Shown: positions 1-10,974, counted from the first letter of the stretch. The stretch is DNA of 64,000 bases from Blepharisma stoltei (GCA_914767885.1 CAJZBQ010000002.1:620001-684000), one strand, 5' to 3'. The notes: generated from the letters alone by a model not told the origin. A program made the numbers and translations.

Positions 1-228
1 CTGAAGCGAAATAATAAGGTTTGATAAAACCTGGGCTATTTTTGGGTTCAAATTGTGGAAAGATGAGTTTTTTTTCTTTGCCCTATAAAGCTTCAAAAAT
101 GACCCAAAGATCGCATTTTTCGTTATTTCCAGCATTTTTGATCAGTTAGCCCAAACAACTTCATGAGTTAAGATCTCGAAATTTGAAGCTTCTATAAGTT
201 CTTCTTCCATAATTTTATTCCCAGCCAT
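1..228 (-). CDS. Hypothetical protein, N-terminal part, cut by window edge
   Basis: An open frame of 76 codons starts at the ATG at 228 and runs off the left edge without a stop, reading one TGA as Trp (…VVWANWSKM…). It starts MAGNKIMEEELIEASNF and is helical and charged. I do not recognise the family. The coding call rests on uninterrupted reading, a plausible Met start in an AT-rich leader and ordinary amino acid composition. The rest of the gene lies outside the window. Confidence 0.55.
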
Positions 229-356
229 GGCCTCTCATAATTTTTGTGAAGTTTAAGTGAAATATGCAAAATTTAACATTAAATTTTAAATGGATATTAT
301 AAGCTACATTGTAAAGGCAAGCCTTTGAAAAGCCTTTCTTTTTATTTCTAATAAAT

Positions 357-476
357 ATGCGAAGCGCTTATCTTCCTCAAGCAGCTGAATTAAGCTCTAG
401 ATTTTTGAAAAAGCAAGAAAATAGGGAGCAGGTTAGTCAATTTCATGCCTTATCAAAAAGCTGTCTTGCAAAGTAA
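357..476 (+). CDS. Possible small ORF, 39 aa
   Basis: ATG at 357 opens a 39-codon frame (MRSAYLPQAAELSSRFLKK…) ending in TAA at 474-476. It is divergent from the truncated gene at the left edge. About 20 bases after the stop, near 498, the sequence TTATCCCCTCCGTGAGTGAG resembles one end of the CCGTGAGCGAAC element family, so the frame may be the first piece of a gene broken by an old insertion. No family is recognised and it could be spurious. Confidence 0.25.
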   Translation: MRSAYLPQAAELSSRFLKKQENREQVSQFHALSKSCLAK

Positions 477-1920
477 CCCAAAAGCTTATATAGAATTATC
501 CCCTCCGTGAGTGAGTAAATTTTTGACATAATGCTGAAATTTGCAATTTTGTAAAGGTTTGGTTAATCTTAGCCTAATTGGAATACTAGCATGCTAAACA
601 ATTTAAGAAATGCAATGAGATGAAGCAAAATATGATCATAAGATAAATTCACTATACCAACTTTTATAAAATTATAATGAACTCATACAAACATTCTAGA
701 TTTCTATTAGATCACCATTTTTTCAATTTTTACAAACAAATTGCATAGATTAATTATCTAAAACTATTATCCACTTTCAAAATTAATCATAAAGCTCAAG
801 TACATAAATTTTGAATTGTCCCCAAGAATATCACTCTCTCCAACTATTAAAAGTAAAATAATAAAGCAGCTCACTGCTTAAAATATTAAGTTTCAATCTT
901 TCTTAAATTAAGTCATATCGTCTGCTAATATATAATATCAAAATATTGTGTTATATGACCATTCTTAATTAATTTGGTTTAAACTAATAAAGCTAAACAA
1001 AATAATGTAACCTTTATATATTGACCTTCAATAATTGCATGGAAACAATATTCGCTTTTGTAAATAATTTTCAGTATTTGCTTGAAATGAACTCTTGGAT
1101 GAGCAATATAGCTTCAACATCTGAAAAATTCACTAAATATAATCTCATTAGACCAATGATTGAACCTCTTCCACTTAATTATCCCAAAGTATAAAAAATT
1201 TTCACATTTTGATATTTTAGAGACTAAAAGTATATAGAGCTCAATTGTATCGTAAAGAGAAACAATTAGCGATTTTAATGAATGCATTAATTTTCATTAT
1301 TTGTGACTCCTGCAATTTTAATTATAAAATTCAAAAGAAATGACAAATATTGAAAATCTTCATCAGCTAATTACTTTGATTTTTATTAAATTCCCAAGAA
1401 TTTTGAATGATTTTAAAATAAGAAATCCGGGTTTTTATTTTAATTTATTATCTAATTGATAGCTATTGCTTGCTTGCTTCTGAAAAAACCTCTAATAGGC
1501 AATGCTTATCTGATAGATTATTTGAGATGATTTCATACGAATACTGAAATTTACTGGCATGCAAAAATTTCACCCTTTAGTTTTGCAGCATACTGCAAAA
1601 CACTTTGCGTTTCCTTATAAAACATGGATTTTATAAACTGCATTCTAAATATATCCTGAGCAAAAACGAGGTTCAAGCTATAAGACAATTGTGCAATTTA
1701 TACAACAAAAGAGTAATTTTATGAATTATTTGGAATTAAAAGAACATAATAAATAATACAAATTTTTAAGCTGATAGCCTATGATGATAAAAATCTTTAA
1801 GACTTTTAGTATATTATTTAAACATAATTTTTTGATAAGTAATTTCTATAATTGACGAAAATAATTAACTAAAATTTCTATTACTATTTTGCCCCCATTT
1901 TTAAATTAAATAATAAATAA
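477..1920. other. Gene-free AT-rich stretch
   Basis: No reading frame of useful length is open on either strand even with TGA as Trp. One solo, decayed end of the CCGTGAGCGAAC element family is visible near 498-520. Otherwise I see only AT-rich sequence leading to the start of the gene at 1921. Confidence 0.6.
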
Positions 1921-2637
1921 ATGGAAGAAGCGCGGATTCAATTCACCAACTCAACTCGCAGCATTTCTACCTCGAAAGACAAGATCTTTGAAATATCTGA
2001 TATTATGCTCGCTCACCAGGAGTCTTCAGCAAATTTCCTCACTTCTTTATGGTTCCAAGAGTTTATTCAGCAAAAAGATGACAAAAAGAAACTAGCTTAT
2101 CTATTTGTAATGAATGACATTCTCATTAAAAGCTCAAAAGATGATAGAGGAAACCAATATTTGCTAGAGTTTTCATCAATTTTAGAAGATGCCATAAGAC
2201 ATCTTGTTGATACAGAAAGTGAAAATTTATTGGAAGAACTCAGAAAAATTGTTCTGCTTTGGGAAAGACCTGGAACTTGCATTTTTGTGCCGGAATTTAT
2301 TTCGCAGATAAAGGAAAGCATTCAAGCTGGCATTTTTACTGTGCAAGATAAGAAGACAGGAGTAGAACTGATTCAGCTGTTTGAAGTCACAAAAAAATTA
2401 GCTGCAGTCGAGTGCCTTTCTGAAGCAAATTTAAAAGAAGCAGACAAAATTGACTCTATTGTTGGTCACCATCATCATAAAAAGAATTCAAAATGGAGCA
2501 AAGATGAAATAAGACACTTATTGATGGGGTTTCAAGAAAAATGCGAAAATGAATTGATAGATAGATCAAACTTGCTTATGGAATTATCTCAGCTGCTGGA
2601 GGAACAATACAAGATTTATAACACTACAAGATTTTAG
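1921..2637 (+). CDS. CID-domain (CTD-interacting) protein, RPRD1/Rtt103-like
   Basis: The 238-residue product looks like an RNA polymerase II CTD-interacting domain protein. Residues about 10-125 fit the all-helical CID fold (ENTH/VHS superfamily): a helix with SANFLTSLWFQEF, then KKLAYLFVMNDILIKSS, the family's characteristic lYl.NDil stretch, and LRKIVLLWERPGTCIF, the iW segment closing the domain. A second helical part follows from about 150 to 235, interrupted by HHHHKK. Proteins of this type (Rtt103, RPRD1, Pcf11) bind phosphorylated CTD repeats during transcription termination. The start has an AT-rich leader and the frame has no introns or TGA codons. The CID assignment is by pattern; the exact subfamily is not certain. 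Confidence 0.7.
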   Translation: MEEARIQFTNSTRSISTSKDKIFEISDIMLAHQESSANFLTSLWFQEFIQQKDDKKKLAYLFVMNDILIKSSKDDRGNQYLLEFSSILEDAIRHLVDTESENLLEELRKIVLLWERPGTCIFVPEFISQIKESIQAGIFTVQDKKTGVELIQLFEVTKKLAAVECLSEANLKEADKIDSIVGHHHHKKNSKWSKDEIRHLLMGFQEKCENELIDRSNLLMELSQLLEEQYKIYNTTRF

Positions 2638-2763
2638 ATTAATATATAAAATATGGTTGCTTTTTTCAATAAAAAATTATAGTTTTATTATTTATGCAAA
2701 ATTTGGTTTTTTGCACTTCAAAACCACTTATGCAATTATTTATTTAGATTAAACCATTAGGGC

Positions 2764-4675
2764 TTAGCTTATATCTTCAGATAAAGTTTTTTCTATAACT
2801 TCTCTTTTTTCTTGGGCCAGCTCCATAATTTCTCTAATTCTTGTTCTGTTTCTTTCATGTTTCTCGTACTTGAACTCTTCAATGAACTTCTCCATTTCAC
2901 CGTCATAAGCTTTAGTGATCTCATCCTCTACAGTTCCAATCTGTTCCTTATAATCATCCTGCAAATTAGTTAGAGCACTCAACAGCCCTTCTCTATCTTG
3001 GTAAACTTCTTTTTGTTCTGGCGTGAAGTTGTCCATATTCACATTTTCTGCATAAAACAGCTTGATCTGCTCGTCTTTGATTTTCTGGAGTTCTCCGAAA
3101 TATAAATCCATTAATCCAATAATTGCCTCAGAGAAATTTTTGGTATCTTCTTTGATTTCAGAGACTATATCTTTCATTTTCTTATCAAACCTCTCTATTG
3201 CTTCATTCAGCCTCTCTACGAGACTCAATTCTTTTTCTATCAGTACGTCTTCTAAGTCATCAATTTTCGGTATTAAATCTCTCAGCAAGTCTTCATCAGT
3301 CTCCACATCTTGTTCAAAAATTCTCATAGATTGCTTTTCTTCTTTTTCATAGTTCCCGATCAGTTTGATTGCTTCATTTTCTACTTCATCTTCTGCCTTC
3401 TGTACTGACCTCTTGAATTTATCAATAATTTGCAGCCTGGTCTCATTTTTTTCAATAATTGTTTTTTGGAAATCCTGAATTCTTGCATTGACTTTTTCAG
3501 CAAACTCTGCATATTGGTTGTCTTGCTCAGGCAGCACGCAGATTTTTTTCTCTTCGTCTTCGAATTCTTCTTTTAAGTGCTCCAAAAACTTGTGAGTCCC
3601 ACCAATAAATGCGTCATCAAGCTCCTTTTTGGCTTTTTCAATTAGCTCGCGCTCCAACTCTTCTTGTTGAGCTTGTGCATCTTTTACTCCTAAGTCCTCA
3701 CCTCTGTGATCTTCTTTGGCTCTCTGTATTTCTTGGGGTTCCAATAAGACATAATCTAAATATTTTAGCTGAGAGATAAATGCAATTACGTAGCTTTTGT
3801 AGCCAGAATCCTCGCAGATTTTATTTCCTTCTAGCTTTAGCACTTGCAAATTAGGAAAAGTGCGCAGGTAAGGGATCACTGCTTCATAGCTGGTGATCAT
3901 ATTATCTCCTAATTCCCTCTCCGTTCCATGAGTGAATTGATTTATATAAATTTTTATGGCTTTTTTTTCGAAATTTAAAAAAATTCCACTTCGCAAAGAT
4001 TAGAGAGCAAACATTAATTTAATTGTTAAATTTTTTTTAAATGCAAGTTTGTTTAAAATCAAAAGTGTTAGCCAGAGATTTCATTATACTAATTATCCCT
4101 AATATATCAAAATCTTTTCTCAAAAAATGTATTGTTCGTTCACAAGAGTTTTTTTTTGACAAAAAATAGGGATTTTTCCAATGGTTTTGCTTGCTCACGG
4201 TGGGGAGGAAAGAAATTACATTCAGTTTTTTGCATGAATCAAGCGAAGGCGCTCTGACTTCTGAAATTTGGTTGTGAAAGAGGCTTAAATCTGTCAGATT
4301 CACGAGCTCCTCTAAGCCTTCTACTACCTTTATGTTGTTAAATGAGAGATCGAGCCATTCAAGATTGACTAAGTCTTCAGTTAGTCCTTCAATTTTGGTG
4401 ATTATGTTATTGTCAAGGCACAGCTTTTTAAGACTGGCAAGTCCGCGAAGGTTTTGGATCTTTAAAATGTTTTGGAAGCTTAAGCGTAGCTCAAGGAGGT
4501 CAGAGAATGGCATATCATCCATCCCGTAAATTTTTCTCTCTGCATTCCATTCTTTGATATATTTTCTGATGAGATCATCATCTATTACATTGGGGTCAAC
4601 AGTGTCTGCTTTCCGCTTAATTATGGACTGGAAAAATATGACTTCTTCGCTGATCTCTTTGTCGTCGTTTTTCAT
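2764..4675 (-). CDS. DRC3: Dynein regulatory complex subunit 3 (LRRC48-like), interrupted by an element
   Basis: The gene lies in two parts: 4208-4675, with N-terminal leucine-rich repeats such as LASLKKLCLDNNIITKIEG, LVNLEWLDLSFNNIKVVEG and LVNLTDLSLFHNQIS, and 2764-3909, with a last repeat (FPNLQVLKLEGNKIC), the LKYLDY cap and a long acidic coiled coil. This order is typical of DRC3, a subunit of the nexin-dynein regulatory complex in motile cilia. Removing 3910-4207 joins LNVISF to GDNMITS in frame and gives 537 residues. Without removal the first half runs into stops within the insertion. The start MKNDDKEISEEV follows an AT-rich leader. DRC3 has a single LRR cap followed by coiled coil, as seen here; other LRR-coiled-coil ciliary proteins are less likely. 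Confidence 0.8.
3913..4207. mobile_element. Element of the CCGTGAGCGAAC family, decayed, inside DRC3
   Basis: The insert carries family hallmarks: a left end TTCCCTCTCCGTTCCATGAG, an internal AT-rich core with the family motif around 3970-4110, the CAAAAAATAGGGATTTTTCC spacer near 4158, and a right end GCTCACGGTGGGGAG. Flanking triplets are TAA (3910-3912) and GAA (4208-4210), which fits a 3-bp TNA duplication with one mutated copy. Excision leaving GAA restores the DRC3 frame exactly. Confidence 0.75.
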
Positions 4676-4823
4676 AATTATAAGTAACTCCCAAAATTAG
4701 AATCAAAAGCTGAAGCAGAATTGTCTTAGTGAGAATACTAGTTAAATTCATTTAAATTTCTTCAATATTGCTAATAGAAATTAAGTAATACCGCTTGAAT
4801 TAAAGCTAAAAAATCAAAATGAA

Positions 4824-5390
4824 TTAAATTATTTCATGCCGGTCATCCAGAGAATCAAGATGCTCTTCTATAACAGCAGTAAGGTGCTGCCTCTGGCCTC
4901 CAACCTCCGCTCCAAAAATCATATCCAGCTCTCTGAGAGTTTCAGTGATGTCTTGCTCTACCGTCTTCTCGAACAAATTGACAGTTGTGTCTGAGCTCAA
5001 AAGATCCATGACACTTTGGTGCTTTTCCTTTCTCTCCTTTATATTTTCAGATATGAGTCTTATTTGTTCAATTTCATATGTAAAAGCTGAGTCACCCTAT
5101 TTTAACCTTACATTGAGTGTTCATTGGCCTTCTTGATTTTTTGAAAATGCTTTCTTTTTGGACAGAGCAGTCTGCATCAGCGTTGCTACGTCTTTTTTAT
5201 ATTTCCCGCCTTTTGGGTTTCGGAGAGAATCTAGTTTTTCTGTTGTATATCGGGTTAGCTCATCAAGCGTCTTTGGGCCTTCTTCTTTGATGTAGTTGAT
5301 AAGAAATCCTTCTATCGAGCTGCGGAATTTTTCTTCTGCTGTTCGATGCACATCATCGCTGCAATCTTTGCTTTCTATAACTGAGCTCAT
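4824..5390 (-). CDS. Hypothetical protein with a 15-nt intron, 183 aa
   Basis: Two frames join after removing the 15-nt GT...AG intron at 5097-5111, giving 183 residues that end DDRHEII at a TAA. Without the intron an in-frame TAG interrupts the product. Residues about 20-95 (FRSSIEGFLINYIKEEGPKT...KKDVATLMQTALSKKKAFSKNQEGQWTLN) resemble a small helical, possibly winged-helix-like domain. The C-terminal half is a charged helix. One TGA is read as Trp in EGQWTLN. I do not recognise the family. It lies just upstream of DRC3 on the same strand, about 150 bp away, but co-function is not implied. Confidence 0.6.
5097..5111 (-). other. 15-nt intron (GTAAGGTTAAAATAG)
   Basis: On the minus strand GTAAGGTTAAAATAG separates codons AAT and GGT. 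It contains the only stop between two frames in the same register, begins GT, ends AG, and is exactly 15 nt, the dominant intron size of heterotrich ciliates. Confidence 0.8.
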
Positions 5391-6280
5391 TCCAATTTAA
5401 CACAAATTTATTTATCACAAGGTTTTCATTTATAAAAGAAGGAACTGATTTAAGTGAATTAAAAGAAAACTGGATGAATTTTTAGTAATTTTCCAACTAA
5501 TGTAGCCTCATTATAAAACTCCTGTTCAAAAGTTATACATTTCTATACACATGGGAAACATTTTACTGGCTAGTCTGTCATATTTTTTCTTTCATTTTAA
5601 ATAAAATGGAATTCCGGTTGGATCGACCAATAAGAATGCTTCGCGTGTGTGCAATTTTGCATAATAATTTTTTACAAAATATTCCACTCCAAAAATTTTA
5701 TTTTGTTTCTTTGATCATAAAAATTTTGGCTGATATGCAGAACTTAGTTTATATCTTTAAAATTAAAAGGCTTATTGGATAAATCTCCTATCATATATAG
5801 TAATTGCCCTAGGATGGCGCTATCTTGCGCCATCCTCTCGGCAATTTCAATACATTATATTGGCCTGATGAAACAATGCACCCTCTTAAATCCTTTAGTA
5901 GAATCTTGCAGGGTGTGCGGTGATCTTGAAGTGAGGATGACGCTCGAGAATATGTATCGGCAAGATTTTCCTAAAATCAAGTAGAATAGTAACGCTGAGC
6001 TGATTGGCCCAAGCTCTTCTGATGACAGGTTTTTACTCATGGGGCATGAAGCCGAGAGTTGGAAAAGGGTCTCCAGCCTCTCCAGAAGTTAGTATCTCAG
6101 CAATAGGGAATGCTCCATGACAACGGACGGAAAGGTGATACAATTCTTCAGCTTACAGGTAGTGAGTGTCCGCAAGGAGTTGCCTTCTCGATGTCATGAA
6201 ACACAAACTGATCAGTAAGTGAAGAAGCGTTAGAAAGGAGATAGTCCTTCAGAAATAGGTTGACTTTTTAATAAGTCTAA
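5391..6280. other. Region without a clear gene; hairpin and a GC-richer patch
   Basis: No convincing coding frame was found. It holds the GATGGCGC palindrome at 5796-5850 and a GC-richer patch at roughly 6000-6260 that looks like the SINE-like insertions elsewhere and ends near TTTTTAATAAGTCTAATTAA, similar to their tails. I could not find a target duplication for this patch. A 61-codon minus frame at 5855-6040 overlaps it and is probably fortuitous. Confidence 0.4.
5796..5850. repeat. Small palindrome, GATGGCGC family, copy 1
   Basis: The sequence TATAGTAATTGCC, then GGATGGCGC, a TATCTT loop, GCGCCATCC and GGCAATT forms a nearly perfect hairpin. Its core and loop recur at 17335-17556; the core also recurs at 10051-10108 and 38448-38502 with different outer arms. 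Confidence 0.75.
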
Positions 6281-6562
6281 TTAAGAATATATACCTCCTA
6301 TCAATTCTATGCACTTAGATAATCCTCCAATCATAATGAATTTATTCGCCATTGCGAAAATTAATTCCATTAATAGCAGGACTGCATTCAGTTCACTTCG
6401 GGTCGCATCATGGATACTAGTGAAATTTACTATAGCAATATCCGTTCCAAGTCTATTCAACAACTTGACAATTGAAATATAAATATCAAGAACTTTTATC
6501 AGTGCATATGTTGGCTTTGGCAACTTTAGCGCCCAAGTCATTTTCACTAGTTGGAAGGTCAT
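6281..6562 (-). CDS. Possible hypothetical protein, 93 aa
   Basis: An open frame of 93 codons (MTFQLVKMTWALKLPKPTYALIKV…) ends with GGIYS and a TAA. It contains hydrophobic segments near residues 25-40 and 60-90. No family is recognised, the frame needs no TGA codons, and the neighbourhood looks like repeat debris. It could be a small gene, a gene fragment or chance. Confidence 0.3.
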   Translation of the reverse strand: MTFQLVKMTWALKLPKPTYALIKVLDIYISIVKLLNRLGTDIAIVNFTSIHDATRSELNAVLLLMELIFAMANKFIMIGGLSKCIELIGGIYS

Positions 6563-6837
6563 GCTATAAACTGAGATGAACTAATTCGGTACTTGGTTAT
6601 AATGAGGTGACAAAACTTTAGATATTTATCATATGAAATTTATTTTACTTTTAATTTTTAGCACAAGAAATCTCGCTTTTCCACCTAATGATTATTATTA
6701 TCTATAAAATGCCTAAAATAATAGAACAATACAAATGAGCCTGTTTATTCAAATTAACTGTTCCCCAAAAATAAATTGTCCAGCCCGATCGATCTAAGCA
6801 TAAAAATTAATTTTTTTACTGTGCTTAAAGTAATAAA

Positions 6838-7332
6838 TTATTTATCCTCCATTTTAAATTCAGTGTATAAATCTAATATAGCGCCTTCACCACTATTGTT
6901 TGCCTTGATGCAGGCTCTTCGCGAGAACTTGGAGCTCTGACGGGCCACCTAATCTTGACAAGTTAACTCCAAATTGTTAAAAGCGCATCCTTTTTGTAGG
7001 ATTTAGCAACTTGGAATTGGCTTATTGCCATTAGGTGACCCGTCAGAGCTCCAAGTTCCCACGAAGAAGATTGCTTCAAGCAAGCAATAGTGTTGAAGGC
7101 GCTTTATCTTTTCATTCAGCTCTTGGGACAAATCAGAATGTTCTGAAGATATTACGGAAAACGCTTGAGTAATATATGATGGATTCTGAGTCCCACTTTT
7201 CAATTCATCGTTGATTTGACGTTTGACTTTGCTTATCACCACTTTTTTATGCCATCTCTTTAATGCTTTATTTTTGCTCCTCAACTCAGCTCTTAGTCTT
7301 TCGACTGGATTAGTAGGCTGATTGCTCCTCAT
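6838..7332 (-). CDS. Hypothetical protein with a foldback insertion near its C-terminus
   Basis: The frame begins MRSNQPTNPVERLRAELRSKNK at 7332 and reads a basic, helical protein to LLEAIFF, where the foldback element at 6915-7068 begins. As it stands the frame continues into the palindrome and stops at 7003. Beyond the palindrome the same register reads RACIKANNSGEGAILDLYTEFKMEDK and stops at 6838, so the original gene probably ended there. I could not fix the exact junction. No family is recognised. Confidence 0.4.
6915..7068. repeat. Foldback element with 36-nt inverted arms
   Basis: Arms at about 6915-6953 and 7029-7068 are near-perfect inverted copies (CTTCGYGRGAACTTGGAG, then CTCTGACGGG, then ACCTAAT), separated by about 75 nt. 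It is GC-richer than its surroundings and lies in the 3' part of a coding frame. It is unlike the other families in this window. Confidence 0.7.
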
Positions 7333-9286
7333 GTTTTGTTCACATTCCTAAGTTTATTGTACATTTACTTGGGCTCCTGCAAATGAGGATAGTGCATCTT
7401 GATTTGGAGTTCTTTCCATTTATATTTATAACAGGGATTATATAATTAAAAGAAAAAGGTTTTAATTTATAAAGCTAATATCATTTAAAATTTATTAATT
7501 TTTATAAGTATACAAGTTAGTCTTTGATCCAATATTTGCCGTTAAATTTAATTAGCTCTTAAACCATTTTAATTCAGCATTAGAGAAGCTAGATAGTTAG
7601 ATTATTATTGCATACATAATTAAAACGGAAGCTCTTGACTAAGAATAGTTTTGTATAGCTAAGTTGTTTCAGAATCAACCACAAATGCATAAGCATCTTT
7701 CAAATGTCTTAGAATAAAGTTTTTATATGAAGAAAGCCAACTAGAAAGCTCTACTAGCTTTAGATATTTACTATCCAATACAATTATAATATGATGCTAA
7801 AAAGTCTCCAATTTTTACTTGCAATTTACAATAAGGAAGGAAAACACGTATGGAAGTTTTTCAATCAATTTCTCTACATTTAGAATATGCAATATATTCA
7901 TCATTAAGTCACTATAAAATATTGCTAAGTTTATATAAATGCAATAGCGTAATTAACTCAAAAATGCAACAGAGGCAAATATTATAAAACTAAAACCAGA
8001 TGATTTATCTAAAATTTCAAAACTATGGGTGTTGATTAAATCAAAATTTTCGATCTCTACGACATTTATCCTATTTCAATTGCTGAGAAATTGATTGAAT
8101 AAATGGAGTGAGCCGTAGAATTGTTTTATTTTAAATACAGTAAAAAGAATTATATAAAATTAAAAAATAGTTATGATTTAAGTTGAGATTTTTGAGCCAT
8201 GAAAAACTCTAAACAATTTTATTGAGATCTCAGAATAAAGAATTCATAGTAAAATTTTAATTTCTCCTCAAGAAAAATCAAAACCTGAACGAATCTGTAA
8301 ATAAGCAAATAAATACATAAATATTTGAATTGTAGAAAGCTAGTAACTACTATTTATATATATATAATATACTTGTAATCTCCTCGATAAATAAGAAGAT
8401 CACACACAGCGTGTAAAATATTATCTTCCCCCTTTAGTTTGGAACAAAAAAATATAAAATTTCGATTTTTGGGTTGCTTCAAACTCTCTTTAATTGGAAC
8501 AAAATGTTTTCTATAGGATTTTATGGGTAAAAATACAATTTTTTTTCTATAAATTATTTGATCTAATTAATTAAAACGTCCAAGCAGAATATTATTAGAC
8601 ATTCTTACGCTGAGCAGATTAATTTTTGAAATAATGCTTCATAGAATAAATTCAAAAACTTGAGTTGTTAAAAAAATTTTATTATAATATTTTTAAAAAG
8701 AAATAACCATCCTTCAAATTGGAACAGAATTTTTTTTCTCAATTAAAGGGGGGGATGAAATATCAAAATTATCTTTGAACAAAATAACATTGAATTTTTA
8801 TTATTAATCTTATGCTAATATTTAATCTAAGTTATCTTAATATAGATATCTGTGAATAGCGATTGACTCACATAGAAACCATTTTGACGTTAGACATAAG
8901 ATAGCATGCAAAAAGTACACCAATAGGTGATGATTTAAACCAACTCATTTTTGGCAAGTTTGCCAATCCCCAGTTGCCTCTTGCAATTTTGATGAAAATT
9001 CAAATACTCCAAAATAACTATAAGGCTGATCTACTGAGTGCTCTAGATATTTAATCATACAATAATTCTTCTGCAAGGATCAATTTACAGTAAAATTTAT
9101 AAAAAAAAAACTCTTCTTACTTACCATGATTTTAATCTTTTTAATCTTCATTAGCAACTAAAATCTAAATTCCAATTTATCTTAGCTATGATCAAAGATA
9201 GGGTTTAATCTAATTTGAAGAATTGAATACGATTTATGGCCTATTTTGAAGCTGTATTATTTTCTCATTTTTAGGAATCTACAAAA
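7333..9286. other. Gene-free stretch of about 2 kb
   Basis: I see no supported gene on either strand. The only structured object is a decayed element of the TTTAAATTGGAAC family at 8425-8755. The rest is AT-rich with short poly-A and poly-T runs. Confidence 0.55.
8425..8755. mobile_element. Decayed element of the TTTAAATTGGAAC family
   Basis: The left end CTTCCCCCTTTAGTTTGGAAC is followed 70 nt later by a second copy, CTCTTTAATTGGAACAAAAT. The right end holds an inverted pair, CCTTCAAATTGGAACAGAAT and CTCAATTAAAGGGGGG. This doublet-plus-hairpin layout matches the intact copy inside the kinase gene at 51560-52367. The target duplication is no longer clear. Confidence 0.65.
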
Positions 9287-9808
9287 ATGGAAATCTTAGT
9301 CGCTTTGGAGAGACTTTTATCTGAATTTTTGTCTCTAAAGAACTCAGATGCTGATAATCATGTCATTGTGCATATGCTTAACAATGATGTTTTCCACTGA
9401 TATGGCGCTATATTAGGTCCAGAATCTACCCCATATGAAGGTGGATATTTCTTGTATCACATTGAGTTTCCCCAAGATTATCCTTCATCTCCTCCTGACT
9501 TTTACTTTATTACCCCAATGTTCCATCCAAACATAAGAAGTGACGGACGAGTATGTTGCGAAGTCTTTACAACCGAGCGCTGGCAATCAACTATTTCTGT
9601 CAGGGCAATTTTTTCTTATATTATAGGTCTATTAAATGAGCCAAGACCTCAAGCAGGATATATCGGAGAAGCTACAGAACTTTGTGAAACGAATAAAGCT
9701 GCATATAATCAAAAGGTGAGAGAATATACTGATAATTATGGAAATTTGAAATGGATTAAGAGCTTAAATAGCGAAGATAAAGAGATTGCTGATACTATTG
9801 AAACTTAA
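9287..9808 (+). CDS. E2 ubiquitin-conjugating enzyme
   Basis: A 173-residue UBC-fold protein. It has the family blocks in order: WYGAILGPESTPYEGGYF, IEFPQDYPSSPPDF, the HPN motif (MFHPNI, about residues 79-84), the catalytic Cys in GRVCCEV (aligned Cys at about residue 90), RWQSTISVRAIFSYI and the LLNEP segment. E2 enzymes accept ubiquitin from E1 as a thioester and pass it to substrates with E3 ligases in cytosol and nucleus. The start at 9287 is chosen because the N-terminal helix MEILVALERLLSEFL and the conserved Trp lie upstream of a TGA; that TGA is at the invariant Trp and is one of the best local proofs that TGA means Trp. The subfamily cannot be named from sequence alone. Confidence 0.9.
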
Positions 9809-10323
9809 ATTAAGTTCTTCGTGTTATTTTAGTTCATAAAATATATAGAGTAAGCAAAGATTATATGTTAAAATTATCTATTAATCTATAATCATGAAAA
9901 TATGTTTCCATCAAATCTTCCTAATCCCGATTTTCCAATGCTTTTGTTTGGGGAGGGAAGTAGAATAATTACCTAAACCCTAAGCATCATAAATATAAAT
10001 ACGTGGCTCTTGTCAAAAATAAGAAAAATTTCCATTTTCCGCATTACCTGCTATAGCGCTTTCCCGAGGATGGCGCCATTCCGCGCCATCCTCGGGAAAG
10101 CGCTATATGAATACTTTAATATCTTTTCACTTAATTGATCATTGACTGCATATATCTTATAAGCCAATACGGATGAGATTTAACATTTAATGTTCTTATA
10201 ACAACGAATATATTAAACACAACAATTAAATTTTCATTGTAAAATTAATATATTAAATTAATAATATTAATAGCTCGATTTTGTTTGTTTTTTCTTATTT
10301 TCTAATAACTCTAAAATCCATAA
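9809..10323. other. Intergenic, with one palindrome
   Basis: No gene is seen between the E2 and the SNARE gene. It contains the perfect hairpin at 10051-10108; the rest is AT-rich leader and trailer sequence. Confidence 0.6.
10051..10108. repeat. Small perfect palindrome, GATGGCGC family, copy 2
   Basis: CTATAGCGCTTTCCCGAGG then ATGGCGC, loop CATTCC, and the exact inverse form a hairpin with about 25 paired bases and no mismatch. It ends in CTATAG/CTATA, compatible with insertion at TA. Core and loop are shared with the copy at 38448-38502. Confidence 0.8.
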
Positions 10324-10974
10324 ATGCCATCTTCAATTCTTTATGTATTTATATCCAGCCTTGCTAGCTCATCTCCTATCTTAGAAATCAATCCGCTGCT
10401 TCGTAATTTTCAGCCAATAATACAGCCTATCCTAAAGCAACTGAATCCAAATTCTTCAATCTCTTATCTCTATGAAGATTCTTACATTTTTCACTTCCAT
10501 AACGATGCAAATTATACATTTCTCTGCATTACTGATTCCTTATTCTCAAAAGGGGCAGCACTCGGATTTCTATATGATTTGGAAGAGAGGTTTTTTAAGT
10601 GAATAAATGACAAAGAGTTTGAATCAAGAAAGAGCCATTTTGAAGAAATAATCAGAGCTCAGATGGAATATTTTAGCATCACCCCAGATAAAATAAGTGT
10701 TCTGAAAGATAAAATTGAGAAAGCTAAAGAAATTATGTCTGATAATATTGAGAAGGTGATTGAAAAAGGAGAAAAAATAGAAATTCTTGTTAAAAAGACT
10801 GAAAACATTTGCACTGATGCAGTCAGTTTGAGCAATAAAACTATAAAAATGAGAAGAGCTCTCTATTGGCAAAATTTCAAAATTATTATACAAATCATCA
10901 TTTGTGTTATCCTATTCATGGGATTTCCTGTTTTATTGGCCTCAAGAGGACTATCTTTTTCGATTTTTAATTAA
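10324..10974 (+). CDS. Longin-type R-SNARE (VAMP7-like)
   Basis: The 216-residue product has the three-part layout of VAMP7-like R-SNAREs: an N-terminal longin domain (residues 1-110, opening MPSSILYVFISSL), a SNARE helix (about 120-180, KISVLKDKIEKAKEIMSDNIEKVIEKGEKIEILVKKTE) and a C-terminal membrane anchor (IIIQIIICVILFMGFPVLL). Such proteins sit on vesicles and pair with Q-SNAREs to drive fusion. A TGA read as Trp at residue 93 joins the longin and SNARE halves. The zero-layer position, normally Arg in the ERGEKLELL context, is Lys here (about residue 148). The short lumenal tail SRGLSFSIFN is normal for the family. Confidence 0.85.

Noticed and set aside
3062-3352. Plus-strand frame of 96 codons within DRC3
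   Set aside because: It is the Ser/Ile-rich antisense shadow of the DRC3 coiled coil.
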